Of a stretch of 64,000 nt of DNA, positions 26,223 to 35,377 are shown in pieces (within the stretch, counting starts at the first letter, position 1; the number at the start of each line of letters is the position of its first letter). The notes beneath the pieces are model-generated. The model had not been told where the DNA came from and made no database searches. It saw only the letters and a list, made by a program, of their open reading frames with translations. The stretch spans positions 17,985 through 81,984 of the forward strand of contig CAZFIA010000004.1 in assembly GCA_964519335.1 (NCBI GenBank), given 5' to 3'. This stretch comes from JALZVT01 sp964519335 (GTDB lineage: Bacteria; Pseudomonadota; Gammaproteobacteria; Pseudomonadales; Azotimanducaceae). A program made the position numbers and the translations under genes.

Positions 26223-27586
26223 GATACGCTCAGCGTCACGTCCATGCGGGTAGCCAGGGGCGAGTAGTCGATATCCTCACGTACCGGAATACTGTGCGGC
26301 CTTCCCGAGCCAGGTGCGGGAGTCAGCTTGTGATCTTTCACCAGAGCCGCGAGCGTTAAAGGGAGTAGTACTCGCGATACCCCCATTCCAAGGCAGAGGT
26401 GACTGCCGCCCCCGTACGCATTGGCGCGGACGGTGTTGCTATTTAGCCAGCGCTGGGGTTTAAAGCTCTGCGCGTCGGGGTATCTCGCCTCGTCGAAGTG
26501 CGCCATCCCAATCATTTGTTGTACTTCGGTTCCCGCTGGAATCTGATAACCCAGTACATCCAGATCGCGGGTTGTGGTCTTTGGAACCACCGGGGCCGGT
26601 AGAAAGCACCGCTCGGTTTCGAAGATAGTGGCCTGAAGTTTGGGAAACGGTTTTAAGCCTTGCTTCAGGCGATTGGGGAGCTCTTCGACAGGGATATCCG
26701 CTAGTTCATCGCTTAACTGCTGCTGCCAGGAGGAATCCTGATGCAATGCCCAGGCCATACAGGTTGCAAGGTTTGCGATGTTTCCCACGCCGGCAACTAA
26801 CAGTAGATAGATCAGGTTGCGCACCTCCTGCGCTTCGAGCGGTGACCAGGCGCCCGAAGTTTCACGCTCGAGCAAGTTTTGCAGTGTGTCCTGCGCACCG
26901 ACAGAGGCAGTACTTTTTTTGGAGCGCCTCAGGCGTTCTGTTGCGATGCCATCAAACAGATCGAAGGCGCTTTTTTTCAGCGCGATGTAATCAGGATGCG
27001 TGTGCCACAAAAGTTGCTGCTCTTCGGCTAGCTGCAAGCCGCTAATGAACCACTCTTCAAACTTGTTGAGCTCGCGAAGCTGGCTAGTAGTTAAGTCCAC
27101 TTTAACCTGCGAGCAACTTAAAGCCCGTGTATAGATCATGCAAAGCTCGGCGTGAAAGTCGAAAGGCTTGCCTCTTAGTGCGGTCAAATCGGTTGCGATC
27201 ACGTTTCCGATGGCTTCGATGTCGCGGCTAATTGCTCCAATGCCAAAGCCGGGTAGCAGCAGTTTGCGACTGCGGCGATGCGCGGTACCGTCTTGCTGGG
27301 TGATATGGGTTTCACCCATTTCTCGCAAGAAGAAATTGCCACTGCTGGTGGGTGATCCATACAGCCAGTCGTCAGGTGCTTTCCAGGCTCTGCGATCTGT
27401 TTCGTGGTTGCACAGAAAGACCTGCTCTTTGTCACCTATGGTTGCGCGCAGAACTGGGCCTTGTTTTTTGATCAGGCGTTGCCAGGATGACAAGGTGTAG
27501 CCTAAGAACTCGGGATTGAGAGGTGAGTGCGCCTCCGGGGTCTCGAGATCGGTGACAGAAAATTTCGGAGGGCTGGGTAGCGACAT
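26219..27586 (-). CDS. Cytochrome P450
   Basis: 455 residues from this ATG, which is preceded by AAGAG; a longer frame to 27718 overlaps the upstream gene and adds a non-conserved 44 residues. The K-helix motif is FETERCF (ExxR) and the heme ligand Cys398 lies in YGGGSHLCLGMG. The C-helix region is HITQQDGTAHRRSRKLLLPGF. The I-helix reads LVAGVGNIANLATC, without the usual acid-Thr pair, so the oxygen-activating step may be unusual. The substrate is unknown. The gene is embedded in a purine cluster (adenine deaminase upstream, nucleobase permease downstream), suggesting oxidation of a modified purine; that is inference. Confidence 0.9.
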   Translation of the reverse strand: MSLPSPPKFSVTDLETPEAHSPLNPEFLGYTLSSWQRLIKKQGPVLRATIGDKEQVFLCNHETDRRAWKAPDDWLYGSPTSSGNFFLREMGETHITQQDGTAHRRSRKLLLPGFGIGAISRDIEAIGNVIATDLTALRGKPFDFHAELCMIYTRALSCSQVKVDLTTSQLRELNKFEEWFISGLQLAEEQQLLWHTHPDYIALKKSAFDLFDGIATERLRRSKKSTASVGAQDTLQNLLERETSGAWSPLEAQEVRNLIYLLLVAGVGNIANLATCMAWALHQDSSWQQQLSDELADIPVEELPNRLKQGLKPFPKLQATIFETERCFLPAPVVPKTTTRDLDVLGYQIPAGTEVQQMIGMAHFDEARYPDAQSFKPQRWLNSNTVRANAYGGGSHLCLGMGVSRVLLPLTLAALVKDHKLTPAPGSGRPHSIPVREDIDYSPLATRMDVTLSVS

Positions 27587-27629
27587 AGTGCTCTTTGTAT
27601 TTAGAGTTGGATCTACCTGTTGTCTCTTT

Positions 27630-28037
27630 CTATTTGCTATCTGTCTCTTGGAGCAAGAGCTCGCGCAGACCAGCAACATAGCTGTTCCAGCCGTTGTCGT
27701 GGTTAACAAGTGACTCACTGGTCGTAAAGGTTCCGTGTCTCAACCTCAGTTCGGTGCCTTCCGGATGAGTATTGAACTGGGCTTCAACTTCGGTAGTTTC
27801 CTCGTCCCCCTGCCAGTGCCAGCTATAAAGCAAGCGCTTGTCTTTTTCGACTTCGATAAATTCACCTTCGTTAGTGGCGGTGAAATCGTCGCCAGCAGCA
27901 GTAAGCCGATAATGGCCGCCCACTTCCGGTTTGATGTCCATGCGCGTCGCCGGGGGAATCACGGTGTCGTTAGATACCCAGGCAGCATAGACCTGCGCGG
28001 GTGAAAAGGGCAGGTACCAGATGCTGTCGATGTGCAT
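27630..28037 (-). CDS. SRPBCC/AHSA1-like protein
   Basis: 135 residues from this ATG, preceded by AGGA with a 5-nt spacer, which decides the start; a longer frame to 28067 would overlap the deaminase. The fold is START/Bet v 1-like: WYLPFSPAQVYAAWVS, GGHYRL, RLLYSWHWQGDE, TELRLRHGTF and NGWNSYVAGLRELL. These fit the AHSA1 (activator of Hsp90 ATPase 1-like) group, whose members bind hydrophobic ligands in a cavity. It is wedged between adenine deaminase (stop one nt before) and the P450, so it may serve the same substrate. No catalytic role can be assigned. Confidence 0.82.
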   Translation of the reverse strand: MHIDSIWYLPFSPAQVYAAWVSNDTVIPPATRMDIKPEVGGHYRLTAAGDDFTATNEGEFIEVEKDKRLLYSWHWQGDEETTEVEAQFNTHPEGTELRLRHGTFTTSESLVNHDNGWNSYVAGLRELLLQETDSK

Positions 28038-28038
28038 G

Positions 28039-29112
28039 TTAATCCTGTAGTTGGGCGTAGTCGTCAATGCGCTGATTGAATAGTTCTTTTTGCGCGGTGC
28101 TTAGAAAGCTGGAATCAAAACTCAAGTGGGCAAGCCGTGTGGCCTGGGCGTGTGTCATGCCAAGCTCTCGAGACATGGCCGCAAAGTTCTGATTGAGGAA
28201 CCCCCCAAAGTACGTGGGGTCATCAGAATTGACGGTGACGGCAAGTCCTGCATCGAGCAGCTGCAGAATATTGTGTTCCTTAAGGGTATCGAACACGCAC
28301 AAACGCACGTTTGAAAGCGGACAGACCGTAAGCGGGATCTGTTTTTCCCGCAGATGGTCGAGAAGCTTTGGATCTTCGCTGCTGCGCACGCCGTGATCTA
28401 TTCGATCTACTTTAAGAGTATTCAAAGAACCCCAGACATACTCGGGAGGGCCTTCTTCGCCAGCATGAGCCACTGTACGCCAGCCCAAAGATCGTGCGCG
28501 TTCGAATGCCGGTGCAAAAGGCTCTGGTGGAAATGCGAGTTCGGAGCTGTCCAGCCCAACAGCCACAATGGCGCTGCCGAATGGTTCTGCCTCGTCGATG
28601 GTGGCGAGCGCAGACTCTACCGGCAGGTGGCGTACAAAATTCATGAGCAACAGCGCGCTTTGCCCCCACTCTGCGCGGGCATCAGCGATTGCCTGGGTCA
28701 TGCCAGACATGAACACCTCGAAGGGGATGCCGCGTTCTGTGTGCGCCTGGGGATCAAAACCAATTTCTGTATGAACTATGTTCTCGGCCCTGCACACCTC
28801 AAGGTAATCGCGGGTAATGGCATAGAAGTCGTCTTCGGTTTGCAGCGCGCCTGCACCCAGGTAATAGAGATCGAGGAAGCTCTGCAGGTCAACGAAGTTA
28901 TACGCCTCTAGCAGCTCAGCTTCGTTCTTGTACGGTAGTTCGACGCGATTCTTGTCGGCCAGCTTCATTAGCCGTTCTGGCGTAATGCTGCCTTCCAGGT
29001 GCAGGTGCAGTTCGGCCTTGGGCAGACCGCTCGTGAACTCTTCTGTCGCTACGCTTGCCTTTGTGGCCTTAGCGCCTGAGCTATTCTTTTTCTCTTTCTC
29101 GTTTAAAGTCAT
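28039..29112 (-). CDS. Adenine deaminase (ADA-family)
   Basis: 357 residues with a 25-residue non-conserved N-terminal tail. Zinc and catalytic motifs are complete: HLHLEG (His36, His38), the HAGEEGPPEYVWGSL segment with the catalytic Glu, CPLSNVRLCVFD and NSDDPTYFGG. The wording of these motifs (GEEGPPEY, CPLSN+LCVF, ENIVHTEIGFDPQAHTERG) follows the bacterial/yeast adenine deaminases (Aah1-like) rather than adenosine deaminase, so the likely reaction is adenine to hypoxanthine plus ammonia. It overlaps the NUP lipoprotein gene by 4 nt (ATGA) and feeds hypoxanthine to the XDH operon. Adenosine use cannot be excluded without assay. Confidence 0.88.
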   Translation of the reverse strand: MTLNEKEKKNSSGAKATKASVATEEFTSGLPKAELHLHLEGSITPERLMKLADKNRVELPYKNEAELLEAYNFVDLQSFLDLYYLGAGALQTEDDFYAITRDYLEVCRAENIVHTEIGFDPQAHTERGIPFEVFMSGMTQAIADARAEWGQSALLLMNFVRHLPVESALATIDEAEPFGSAIVAVGLDSSELAFPPEPFAPAFERARSLGWRTVAHAGEEGPPEYVWGSLNTLKVDRIDHGVRSSEDPKLLDHLREKQIPLTVCPLSNVRLCVFDTLKEHNILQLLDAGLAVTVNSDDPTYFGGFLNQNFAAMSRELGMTHAQATRLAHLSFDSSFLSTAQKELFNQRIDDYAQLQD

Positions 29113-30269
29113 GAATCGCTCGCAGGCAATGTCGTTTTGTAGCTAGACCAATTGTCGAGTATGTCCTGGACGACTACGGATCCTACCCGGTACAGAGACT
29201 CTACCGCCGTGTTTAAACCAGCGTAACCAGAGTTTTCGCGCAGCAGATTTTCGGCGGCGCTCACGCCTGGCGGCTGCATGGTGTAGTTGCTGCCACTGCG
29301 CAACACCATAAAACGGTTTTTGTCGACACGATCTATCTCATGCAAGTAGGAAATTGAACGAAAGGTGCCGGTTTCTTCCATAGCCGAAGTCACAAAATCG
29401 GTGGCGCCATCAGACCAGTAGTTTACCCAACGATTGGCCCAATCGTTCATAAGCCGGCCGTGCCAAAAGGTCATTGCAGCGATGTGGCCACCGCGGGTAA
29501 CGAAGGGCGGGCGCTGGGCGTTTGGATGTTCGGTGTAGGTCATGCGCGCCGCTTCTAGAGCTTCAGAATCCCCCAGATCGACGTCTTTGGTGAGATCGAA
29601 CGCCCAGTCGCGTAATGCGCCGTTGGTTTTGAACACTTCGCCTTTGTTTTGTGGTCGCTCTGGATCAAAGGGGTATTGGGTGTGGCGGGCGAAGTATCCG
29701 AACGGCCAGTCTCCTGGAATCTCGCGGGCGTCGATCTCGTGTCCAAGGTCGCCGTCAACCAGCCAGGTTGACCAGACCGCGGAACCGATTGAGGCATCCT
29801 CGGGGTCTATTCCGGCTATGCCCGCAACTAACCAATAGGCGCGGCTTAAATCGAAGCGCTGGTCGAGCCCCAAAGCCATTGTCGTGGCGGCAGAGTTCAT
29901 GGTGCCTATGCCGGTTACCGTACCGAGCACGCCGGTTTCGGGGTTAAGGAAGAGATCGTGGTGACCCTGGGGAAAGGCGATGCGTTCGGTAAGTTTTTGA
30001 CGCGCCTTCCAAAGCTGAAATTCGCCCGCTGTATCTCCCTCGTCCTCGCCTATTTCAAACATGGCCACCACAACAACCTTTACTTCAAAGGGTGTGAGGC
30101 AGGGCTGTCCTGGCAGGCAGTCGCGCCAGGTGGATTCGTTTAGCTCTGACGCATCAGCAGTTGTCGCATCAACTGTACTAACAGATGCAGTATCAACTGG
30201 CGGTGCTCCGCAGCCCCACAGTAGGGTAAGCAGCAAAACAAGAGCGGGTGACAAGGGTGTGAGCTTCAT
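29109..30269 (-). CDS. NUP-family (purine nucleoside permease-named) lipoprotein, copy 1
   Basis: 386 residues from this ATG; a longer frame to 30311 would bury the signal. A lipobox LLWGC follows a Leu-rich signal, so the mature protein is a periplasmic lipoprotein with no other membrane helix. The body matches the PF06516 purine nucleoside permease family: VVVVAMFEIGEDEGDTAGEFQLW, GTVTGIGTMNSAATTMALG, YWLVAGIAGIDPEDASIGSAVW, DFVTSAMEETGTF and VLRSGSNYT. The Met-Glu in SAMEETGT and the Gly-rich strands look like a nucleoside phosphorylase fold, so a periplasmic nucleoside-cleaving or binding role is my inference. It overlaps both neighbours by 4 nt. Confidence 0.85.
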   Translation of the reverse strand: MKLTPLSPALVLLLTLLWGCGAPPVDTASVSTVDATTADASELNESTWRDCLPGQPCLTPFEVKVVVVAMFEIGEDEGDTAGEFQLWKARQKLTERIAFPQGHHDLFLNPETGVLGTVTGIGTMNSAATTMALGLDQRFDLSRAYWLVAGIAGIDPEDASIGSAVWSTWLVDGDLGHEIDAREIPGDWPFGYFARHTQYPFDPERPQNKGEVFKTNGALRDWAFDLTKDVDLGDSEALEAARMTYTEHPNAQRPPFVTRGGHIAAMTFWHGRLMNDWANRWVNYWSDGATDFVTSAMEETGTFRSISYLHEIDRVDKNRFMVLRSGSNYTMQPPGVSAAENLLRENSGYAGLNTAVESLYRVGSVVVQDILDNWSSYKTTLPASDS

Positions 30270-31702
30270 TTCTGTGCCGTTGCCGGGTCGCATACCGCAT
30301 ACCGACGACACAGAAAGCCGCGGTACTCGGGCTGAACTTTGAGTCGGCCAAAACCCTGCTTTGCAGTAAGCGGGGGTCGGAAGCGTTTCTCGAAGGCATC
30401 CAGACGTTTATTGAGTTTATTCAGCAAGTCGTCTTTTACCTCGTCTTCCACAAAACTGTACGCGATAGAGTTGGTTGATAGCTCGCGAATCTCCGTCCAG
30501 CTCAGATCGAACTCACGGACCGCGACGAAAAACTCATCGGTGAGGGTTGAATCCCACATGCCTCTGTCGTCCGTCGACAAAGCCACAGGTATGCCTGTGC
30601 GCAGATACTCGGGGAAGGGGTGTTGCGAATAATCGGACACGTATTCGAGCAGCAAATTCGAGATCAGGTTGATCTCTACCATGTAAGGGCCGTGGCGCAT
30701 CAGTAGCATGGTATCGGGATCGGTGATTAAGTTAACGCCGTGGCCGATGCGGTCAGCGCCCAACAACAGGGTTTCGCGTACGTGCTCGTTCGGTTCGTCG
30801 ACCTCGCCAGCGTGAATGGCTAGCCGAACGTTGGAATATTTGTGGCGTAATTCGCGAAGTGTGGGCAAGAATCGTAGCGGATAGCCCTTGTCGTTGTCTT
30901 CGCGGCCCACCATATTGAGGCCAACATATTCGGGGTTGTTGGCCACAAACTCATAACCCATCCGCAATTGTTCTTCGGCATCGGCAGCAAAACGCAAGAT
31001 GGCCCATTGGAAGCGCACGGTAACCCCGGTGGCCTTCGCATCGGGCTGTGCTAGCCGCGCGCGCAAGATGTCCATCACCTGGTCGGGTGGGAACGGACTA
31101 CCATCTGGCTTCACATAGTTGGTTACTGGTACCTGGGCTTCCAGGTACAGCATGCCTTCGGCACCAAACGAGCGCATGTTGTAGTAGAGCGCCTCGGCGA
31201 CCAGATACGGATTTGTAACCATGCGACCGATGCGTGACCAGTGCGCTTCGAAAAATTCAGAGCGGCCCTCGTAAGGCTTGTCGAGGTATTGAGACTTTTT
31301 CCAGGCTGCCAGTTCGCCTTCGCTCAAATCGCCGAGCGGCTTGTACTCCGACTTTTCGCAGTCGTCGAGATTATCGTGGTCAGATTCCTGAATGGTTCTG
31401 AACAACAAGAGGTAGGCCCTGGGACCAAATTCGTTGCTACCAAATTGACAGTTATTGATACGGGTTTTCACCAGGTAGCGATAACCCCGACTCGACTGAG
31501 CTTGAGCGATTTCCAAAAACCATTCCGGGTGAATGGCGCCGGTCAGGTGATGATGCAGATCGCCACCTTTAGGCATCGCGTACAGAAACCGGTGCAGTTC
31601 CATTGGTGTCGCATTGGCTTTTAGTGTTTCAAACCACTGGTGGTTGGCGTTAGCGCTTGCGCTCAGGGTCAGCAAGATAAGTGCAATTAGGTGCTTGGTC
31701 AT
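30266..31702 (-). CDS. Secreted adenosine deaminase (ADGF/CECR1-like)
   Basis: 478 residues with a clear signal peptide (residues 1-19, cleavage after ASANA). The ADA motifs are GDLHHHLTGA (His50-His52 region), AIHAGEVDEPNEHV with zinc His and catalytic Glu, DRIGHGVNL, and ALSTDDRGMW. The longer length and the insertions before HAGE resemble the secreted ADGF/CECR1 deaminases rather than the cytoplasmic enzyme. It would convert extracytoplasmic adenosine (or a derivative) to inosine. Four nt separate it from the upstream NUP lipoprotein and the next start overlaps its stop, so the three are tightly coupled in one operon. Confidence 0.88.
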   Translation of the reverse strand: MTKHLIALILLTLSASANANHQWFETLKANATPMELHRFLYAMPKGGDLHHHLTGAIHPEWFLEIAQAQSSRGYRYLVKTRINNCQFGSNEFGPRAYLLLFRTIQESDHDNLDDCEKSEYKPLGDLSEGELAAWKKSQYLDKPYEGRSEFFEAHWSRIGRMVTNPYLVAEALYYNMRSFGAEGMLYLEAQVPVTNYVKPDGSPFPPDQVMDILRARLAQPDAKATGVTVRFQWAILRFAADAEEQLRMGYEFVANNPEYVGLNMVGREDNDKGYPLRFLPTLRELRHKYSNVRLAIHAGEVDEPNEHVRETLLLGADRIGHGVNLITDPDTMLLMRHGPYMVEINLISNLLLEYVSDYSQHPFPEYLRTGIPVALSTDDRGMWDSTLTDEFFVAVREFDLSWTEIRELSTNSIAYSFVEDEVKDDLLNKLNKRLDAFEKRFRPPLTAKQGFGRLKVQPEYRGFLCRRYAVCDPATAQK

Positions 31703-31706
31703 AAGT

Positions 31707-32759
31707 TTAGGGAACCGTTGGGATCTGCAGTTCGGTGTCGCTCCAGTTCGTAACCAGCTTGTTTACTACGAGCTTGCCTACTTCATAAGCGGCAAGCAGT
31801 GCGGGCTCACCGCCGTTTGGGTAGTCGAGCGTTGCACTAGCGCTCGCATCGAGGTCGCTCGGTGGCGTGGTGTAGTTGCTTACCGTGCGCAACACAAGTG
31901 TGCGCGCAGGATCAGCGTTTCCGAGCCGACCGAGCCGGCCAAGTGCGGTAAGGGTGCCAGAGTCTTCCATGTTGGAGGTTACAAAGTTGGCAGATTCGCC
32001 GCCGTAGAGCTTCATCCAGTCGTTGGCCCAGCCGTTCAAACGACTGCCGTGCCAGTAAGTGCTGGCCGAAAGCGTGTCGCCCAGTTGTACCGATGGCGGC
32101 TGTTGAGCGTTGGGACTGCCCGCGTAGCGGGCCCGAAAGGTGGCCATTTCGGGGGTATCTGAAAGTTGTGTGTTGCGGGTCGTTTCATACGCCCAGTTTG
32201 CAAGCCCCGCGTTGAGCGGGAAGTGAATAGTATCGAGGGTCCAGCCGGTATAGATGTCAGCGGGCTCACTTGCCGGTTCACTGCCGCCCAGAGGGATCAG
32301 GCCGTAAGGCCATTGCTCGGGAATTTCCCGTCCGTCAATTTCATAAAGCAGATCGCCATCGACGACATGTTTGGCCCAGACTGCGCTGCCTATCGACGTA
32401 TCTTCAGGATCGCCGCCTGCAATACCCGCGACCAACCAGTAAGCCCGACTTAGATCGAATCGTTTATCCAGTCCAAGTGCCATTATTGAGGCGGTTGCAT
32501 TAGCAATTCCGCCGCCAATACAGATCGCCAGTACGCCATCGTCGTTTGAATACAGTGGATATTCCCCCAGCGGGAACTCCCACTGGGTTTCTAGCGGAAA
32601 GCGTTCGACCCAAAACTGAAATTCACCCGGGTCATCACCTCGTTCGGCGCCGTCCTCGAACATGCTCACCACAACGACTTTTATCGGCGTGGGGGACGAG
32701 CTCTCCGGAGAGCACGCGATCAATCCCAGCCAACAAAGACCCAGAATGACCGCGCGCAC
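31707..32759 (-). CDS. NUP-family lipoprotein, copy 2
   Basis: 350 residues from a GTG at 32759, 4 nt after the TonB-receptor stop. The short signal RAVILGLCWLGLIAC ends in a lipobox Cys. The rest parallels copy 1: VVVVSMFEDGAERGDDPGEFQFW, YWLVAGIAGGDPEDTSIGSAVW, NFVTSNMEDSGTL and VLRTVSNYT, but overall the two are clearly diverged. A frame extending to 32831 overlaps the receptor gene and makes a poor signal. The duplicated NUP genes around the secreted deaminase suggest different nucleoside preferences. As with copy 1, no transmembrane helices other than the signal are present, so the family name 'permease' is probably misleading. Confidence 0.84.
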   Translation of the reverse strand: MRAVILGLCWLGLIACSPESSSPTPIKVVVVSMFEDGAERGDDPGEFQFWVERFPLETQWEFPLGEYPLYSNDDGVLAICIGGGIANATASIMALGLDKRFDLSRAYWLVAGIAGGDPEDTSIGSAVWAKHVVDGDLLYEIDGREIPEQWPYGLIPLGGSEPASEPADIYTGWTLDTIHFPLNAGLANWAYETTRNTQLSDTPEMATFRARYAGSPNAQQPPSVQLGDTLSASTYWHGSRLNGWANDWMKLYGGESANFVTSNMEDSGTLTALGRLGRLGNADPARTLVLRTVSNYTTPPSDLDASASATLDYPNGGEPALLAAYEVGKLVVNKLVTNWSDTELQIPTVP

Positions 32760-32763
32760 GGAT

Positions 32764-35268
32764 TTAGAACTTGTACTGCAGCGTTGCAGTGTAGTTCCTG
32801 GGCAGTTCTGGCAACACAATCTGGCTGCCAAAAAGGTTCGGGAAGTTAGACCGGAAGTAGCGTTCGTTACCCACGTTCTTCACGTTAAACCCGAAAAACC
32901 AATCTTCAGTCTGATAATTTATCCCAAGATTCACCAGAGTATACGCTGGCAGGATGACTGAGCCCGAGAGCCCGGACGCTACCGAATCGACATCAATCAC
33001 ACTCACGTTAGCCGCAATCTCGTCAGTAACGTTAAAGGTGCCCGTGAAGGTAAAGATGTTTTCCGGAATGCCTGCGCGTCGAGCGCCTTGCGAACCGTCG
33101 GTAAAGACAATGGCCCCCAGGGTTCCGCCCGCGAAGGTGGCTGGGTCAACGTTCGGGAAGTCGTCTGTGCCAACGAAGCTAAAGCGACCGCCCGCGTCTT
33201 CGGTAGTCAGGTTCGTGACCTCGATATCCGACCAACCCGCCGTCAGAATTAGGCGTTCGGTAACCGCCCAGCGCAACTCTATTTCTGCGCCTTCGGTGCG
33301 ATTGGTTTGGTTAGTCACAATGGACTGAGCAGAACGGTCGGTGCGTTCTTGTTCGTAGATGGACACAGCGAAATAAAGTTTGTCATCGAGGAAGCTGCCT
33401 TTGACACCGTACTCGATGAGTTCAGAGGTATCGAACACCGCGTCGTCCAGCAGATCGCCCGTATTGATCTCTGCGCCCTGGCCTGCAACCAGTGTCGATT
33501 GCTCTGAAGCCGTGAAGTAGGGACGAATACTGAAGCTGTCATTGCTGGCTACTCTGCCGAAATCCCAGCTGAGGCTTGCTGTCCATGAGACGCCATCGAC
33601 GGTGCGGCTCGCGTCTACGTCGGGTACAACAGGAAACAGAATGTCACCCGGCGTGAAACTATCGATATCGATGGTATCCCAGCGCACGCCGCCGGTGAAA
33701 TTCAGACCGATCTCGTTGAAATTCACATCAACAAGACCTGCGATACCAAAGTTAACGTAGTCACCCACGTCGAAGGTTGAAAAGTCTTGGCCTGTTCGGG
33801 TCGCCAGCAGTCGACGATCAATCGCTGTAGAAGGGCCCGTTAAGTCCCGACGGTTGAAGTGCTCGTTGAAGAAATCATCACCGTGTTCAAAATTTGTGAT
33901 TCGTATCGACGGCGATAACTGGAATGCAGTGTTTACTGTTCTGGACTCGAATTTCTTGCCAAAGATAAATTTGTTTTCGAACACTCTGGATTCAGCAAAC
34001 TGCGAGAAGCCGTACGCATTTTCATTGATATTATCGTATTGCTCGTAGAACGCCTGGTTCTTGAGGCTCCAGCCACTGTCGGTTACATATTCGATATCGA
34101 AGTAGAAGATGTAGTCTTCGTTGGCTAGCACGTCGTCTGCGGCTACCAGAACCTGGCTGCGTGAGAGCTGAGTGGTGCCCGGGTTTTGGAGAGCGAGTGC
34201 ATTAAGCTGTGCAACGCCGGCGGGGGTATTGGGGTCTATTCCAACGCGACCGAGCAGATCGTTTAGCGTATCTGGATTGTTGCCGTCCTGGCTTACGCCA
34301 AACACGAAGGGGGCAAGTCCGGCACCACCGCCGGCGGCGTTGAGTTCTTGTTGTGAGTTGAAGCCATCGGCGTTCAAGTCAGCAGAGATTGGTGAGCCGG
34401 TGATGTAGGTGCCGTCGTCGATGAGCTCCTGGGTTACCCGGTTCCAACCCGCAATCTGGTTGCCCGAGAAGTTGTGGTACATACCGCCGAATTGAATTCG
34501 CACGTTGTCATTTAGATCCATGTCGAAAGACGCTTGAATCAGGGTGTTGTCGGTTGAGCTGTTGTCGTAAAAACTGCCTGAGTCTTCAATTTCGCCGTAC
34601 AACCAAAACCCAAAGTCTCTACCGGCTATGGAACCCGGTCCACCCACCTCAGCGGTGAGTATGTTTTTATCCCAGGTGCCGTTGGTGTAGCCAATTGAGC
34701 CCTCAATTTCGTCTAGATACTGGCCTGAATCAGCACGACCGGATTTCGGCGAGAAGTTCAGGAATCCGCCGATCTTTGATGGGCCGGTAATCGGTGATGC
34801 TGGACCACGCACAATATCTACCCGGTCAGCGGCACCGATTGGTGTTGGGAAGTTGCCGGGGTTATCAAGCCGTCGAATGCCGCGGAAGTAGGTTTCACCC
34901 GGCGTGCCTCGAACGTCGAGCGAACCCGCTACGCCGAAAAACGATTGGGTGAAGGTGCCGGGCGCGAGTACGACCAGTTCGTCAATGTCTTTGATGTCAA
35001 AGCGCTCGATCTGTTCGAACGACACGGTTGAAGCAGAGCGAGGTGTTTCGAGCAGCGACTTATCGAAGCCGAATACAGACTCTACGCTTTCACCGGGCAA
35101 GCTTCGGAGCTGTCCGGTTACAACGATTTCCTCAATTATCTCTTCGTCGTTCGCATCTTGAGCGTCCTGGGCATCCTGAGCAAAGACATTGGTTGCGAAT
35201 ATAGCCGCGAAAGCGGCTGTCAGCGTTAGCTGGTGCCAGCGGTTACGCCGGCCGTTGGTGGTTCTCAT
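32764..35268 (-). CDS. TonB-dependent outer-membrane receptor
   Basis: 834 residues. A signal peptide (residues 1-30, ending VFAQ) is followed by an Asp/Ala/Gln repeat and the TonB box IEEIVVTG. The plug domain reads FDIKDIDELVVLAPGTF, GETYFRGIRRLDNPGNF and DRVDIVRGPASPITGPSKIGGFLNF, and the last residues form a beta-strand ending YTATLQYKF with the terminal aromatic needed for barrel assembly. TonB receptors take up siderophores, vitamins or large nutrients. It leads into two nucleoside-processing lipoproteins and a secreted adenosine deaminase, so uptake of purine nucleosides, nucleotides or a modified purine is proposed by context. The gene begins about 110 nt after the 2OG oxygenase. Confidence 0.9.
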   Translation of the reverse strand: MRTTNGRRNRWHQLTLTAAFAAIFATNVFAQDAQDAQDANDEEIIEEIVVTGQLRSLPGESVESVFGFDKSLLETPRSASTVSFEQIERFDIKDIDELVVLAPGTFTQSFFGVAGSLDVRGTPGETYFRGIRRLDNPGNFPTPIGAADRVDIVRGPASPITGPSKIGGFLNFSPKSGRADSGQYLDEIEGSIGYTNGTWDKNILTAEVGGPGSIAGRDFGFWLYGEIEDSGSFYDNSSTDNTLIQASFDMDLNDNVRIQFGGMYHNFSGNQIAGWNRVTQELIDDGTYITGSPISADLNADGFNSQQELNAAGGGAGLAPFVFGVSQDGNNPDTLNDLLGRVGIDPNTPAGVAQLNALALQNPGTTQLSRSQVLVAADDVLANEDYIFYFDIEYVTDSGWSLKNQAFYEQYDNINENAYGFSQFAESRVFENKFIFGKKFESRTVNTAFQLSPSIRITNFEHGDDFFNEHFNRRDLTGPSTAIDRRLLATRTGQDFSTFDVGDYVNFGIAGLVDVNFNEIGLNFTGGVRWDTIDIDSFTPGDILFPVVPDVDASRTVDGVSWTASLSWDFGRVASNDSFSIRPYFTASEQSTLVAGQGAEINTGDLLDDAVFDTSELIEYGVKGSFLDDKLYFAVSIYEQERTDRSAQSIVTNQTNRTEGAEIELRWAVTERLILTAGWSDIEVTNLTTEDAGGRFSFVGTDDFPNVDPATFAGGTLGAIVFTDGSQGARRAGIPENIFTFTGTFNVTDEIAANVSVIDVDSVASGLSGSVILPAYTLVNLGINYQTEDWFFGFNVKNVGNERYFRSNFPNLFGSQIVLPELPRNYTATLQYKF

Positions 35269-35377
35269 CAGTCACTGATCCCCCGATCATTTTGTGCAGA
35301 GTGTGCGGACCCGATTGTCGGGCCTGATTAATTTCCGCAGAACTACTTTGTTCTGTCTCTGAATTGATAAGCAATAA

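Noticed and set aside
26219..27718. 499-residue P450 with N-terminal signal-like stretch
   Set aside because: The extra 44 residues overlap the SRPBCC coding region and the ATG at 27586 has a ribosome-binding site.
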